A stretch of 15,542 bases of DNA from JAFGJQ01 sp052034525 (lineage in GTDB: Bacteria; Planctomycetota; Phycisphaerae; UBA1845), in assembly GCA_052034525.1 (NCBI GenBank), contig JBPOIK010000210.1, positions 1 to 15,542 of the forward strand, given 5' to 3'. Position 1 is the stretch's first letter; each line of letters begins with the position of its first letter. Positions 15,236 to 15,542 of this stretch are shown piece by piece. The notes beneath the pieces were generated by a model. The model searched no databases. It was not told where the DNA came from and was given only the letters and a program-made list of their open reading frames with translations. A program made the translations under genes and the position numbers.

Positions 15236-15264
15236 GATATACGCGGCGCCGATCGGATCGTCCA
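15236..15264 (-). promoter_or_regulatory. Candidate leaderless promoter for the helicase gene
   Basis: On the minus strand TGGACG (15264-15259, four of six) and TATATC (15241-15236, four of six) are separated by 17 bases. Six bases separate the -10 from the ATG at 15229, so the expected transcription start coincides with the start codon. The absence of a Shine-Dalgarno sequence fits this. Confidence 0.27.
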
Positions 15265-15269
15265 GTCGC

Positions 15270-15301
15270 GCAGCCCGCGTTTTCGGACAGGCCCGGGCTG
15301 C
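15270..15301. repeat. 8-base inverted repeat between divergent promoters
   Basis: GCAGCCCG (15270-15277) and CGGGCTGC (15294-15301) form a perfect inverted repeat with 16 bases between them. It lies near the middle of the 119-base gap between the helicase gene and acpS, and between the two candidate promoters. It could be an operator or an RNA hairpin. Chance is a real alternative in such GC-rich sequence. Confidence 0.3.
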
Positions 15302-15312
15302 CCGAAGGGGCG

Positions 15313-15341
15313 TTGCGGAAGGGTATTCGTCCGGCTACATT
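15313..15341 (+). promoter_or_regulatory. Weak candidate leaderless promoter for acpS
   Basis: TTGCGG (15313-15318, three of six), a 17-base spacer and TACATT (15336-15341, four of six) precede the acpS ATG at 15349 by seven bases. No Shine-Dalgarno site is present: the seven bases are CGCCCCC. The -35 match is poor, so the call rests mostly on the -10 position and its mirror-like arrangement with the helicase side. Confidence 0.2.
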
Positions 15342-15348
15342 CGCCCCC

Positions 15349-15542
15349 ATGCGAATTCTCGGCCATGGCATCGACCTGGTGGAGTGCGAGCGCGTCGCGG
15401 CGGTACACGCACGACACGGCCATCGGTTCCTTCAGCGGATCCTGACGGAGTGGGAGCGCTCGTACATCGCCCGGTTCAAAGACCCCACCCAGCGGATCGC
15501 GGGCCGATTTGCGGCCAAGGAGGCGATCCTGAAGATGATGGG
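15349..15542 (+). CDS. acpS: Holo-[acyl-carrier-protein] synthase, 5' part
   Basis: Transfers the 4'-phosphopantetheine arm of CoA to a serine of acyl carrier protein, activating it for fatty acid synthesis. Only the first 64 complete codons and two bases are in the window; the gene runs off the right edge, and the family is normally about 120-130 residues. The visible part has the hallmark GIDLVE (7-12, magnesium ligand D9) and RFAAKEAILK (53-62, ligand E58), which are sufficient for the family call. The ATG at 15349 matches the usual AcpS N-terminus, so the start is well placed despite the lack of a Shine-Dalgarno site. It diverges from the helicase gene. It shares a pathway (fatty acid synthesis) with accB and accC in this window, but is not in their operon. 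Confidence 0.93.
   Translation, partial: MRILGHGIDLVECERVAAVHARHGHRFLQRILTEWERSYIARFKDPTQRIAGRFAAKEAILKMM

Noticed and set aside
1..15542. CRISPR array, tRNA, rRNA, insertion sequence or attachment site
   Set aside because: No regularly spaced repeats, transposase-like frame, tRNA-like fold or terminal inverted repeats were found on reading both strands by eye.

Overview
The window is GC-rich, densely coding bacterial DNA with 12 genes I can support, one of them cut off at the right edge. No tRNA, rRNA, CRISPR array, insertion sequence or phage gene was seen. The combination suggests a planctomycete-like bacterium: a PilT-type ATPase beside a membrane-anchored GspE/PilB-like protein, a CvpA-like membrane fusion, a small zinc-ribbon membrane protein, a short-form mannose-1-phosphate guanylyltransferase, and weak or absent Shine-Dalgarno sites at several starts. 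That assignment is inference from protein style only.

Left half, plus strand (1-6892). A PilT-family motor ATPase with all catalytic motifs is followed by a GspE/PilB-like protein. That second protein has three N-terminal membrane helices and a Walker A loop whose lysine is replaced by valine. Its Asp box and His box are also replaced, while the Walker B glutamate and the four-cysteine zinc site remain, so it looks like a retained pseudo-ATPase. Fifteen bases on lies a CvpA-like four-helix membrane domain fused to a large, probably extracytoplasmic, region. A strong hairpin follows its stop codon, then a zinc-ribbon/three-helix membrane protein, then a complete M32 metallocarboxypeptidase. 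The first three or four genes are the best candidate here for an undescribed envelope machine.

Right half, minus strand (15229 down to 6922). In transcription order these are a PcrA/UvrD helicase, mannose-1-phosphate guanylyltransferase, an M24 Xaa-Pro aminopeptidase, the biotin carboxyl carrier protein (accB), biotin carboxylase (accC), the ribosome-maturation GTPase RsgA, and a minimal PglC/WcaJ-type phosphoglycosyl transferase whose ATG abuts the rsgA stop. A candidate sigma70-type promoter and a structured leader precede the M24-accB-accC block. The M24 peptidase next to accBC recalls the widespread pepP-efp-accB-accC arrangement, but efp is absent here. GDP-mannose synthesis and the sugar transferase both point to surface glycan production.

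The plus and minus blocks converge at about 6.9 kb with 29 bases between stop codons. At the right edge acpS (holo-ACP synthase, partial) diverges from the helicase gene. Both of those genes lack a Shine-Dalgarno site and have a -10-like hexamer 6-7 bases before the ATG, which would give leaderless messages.
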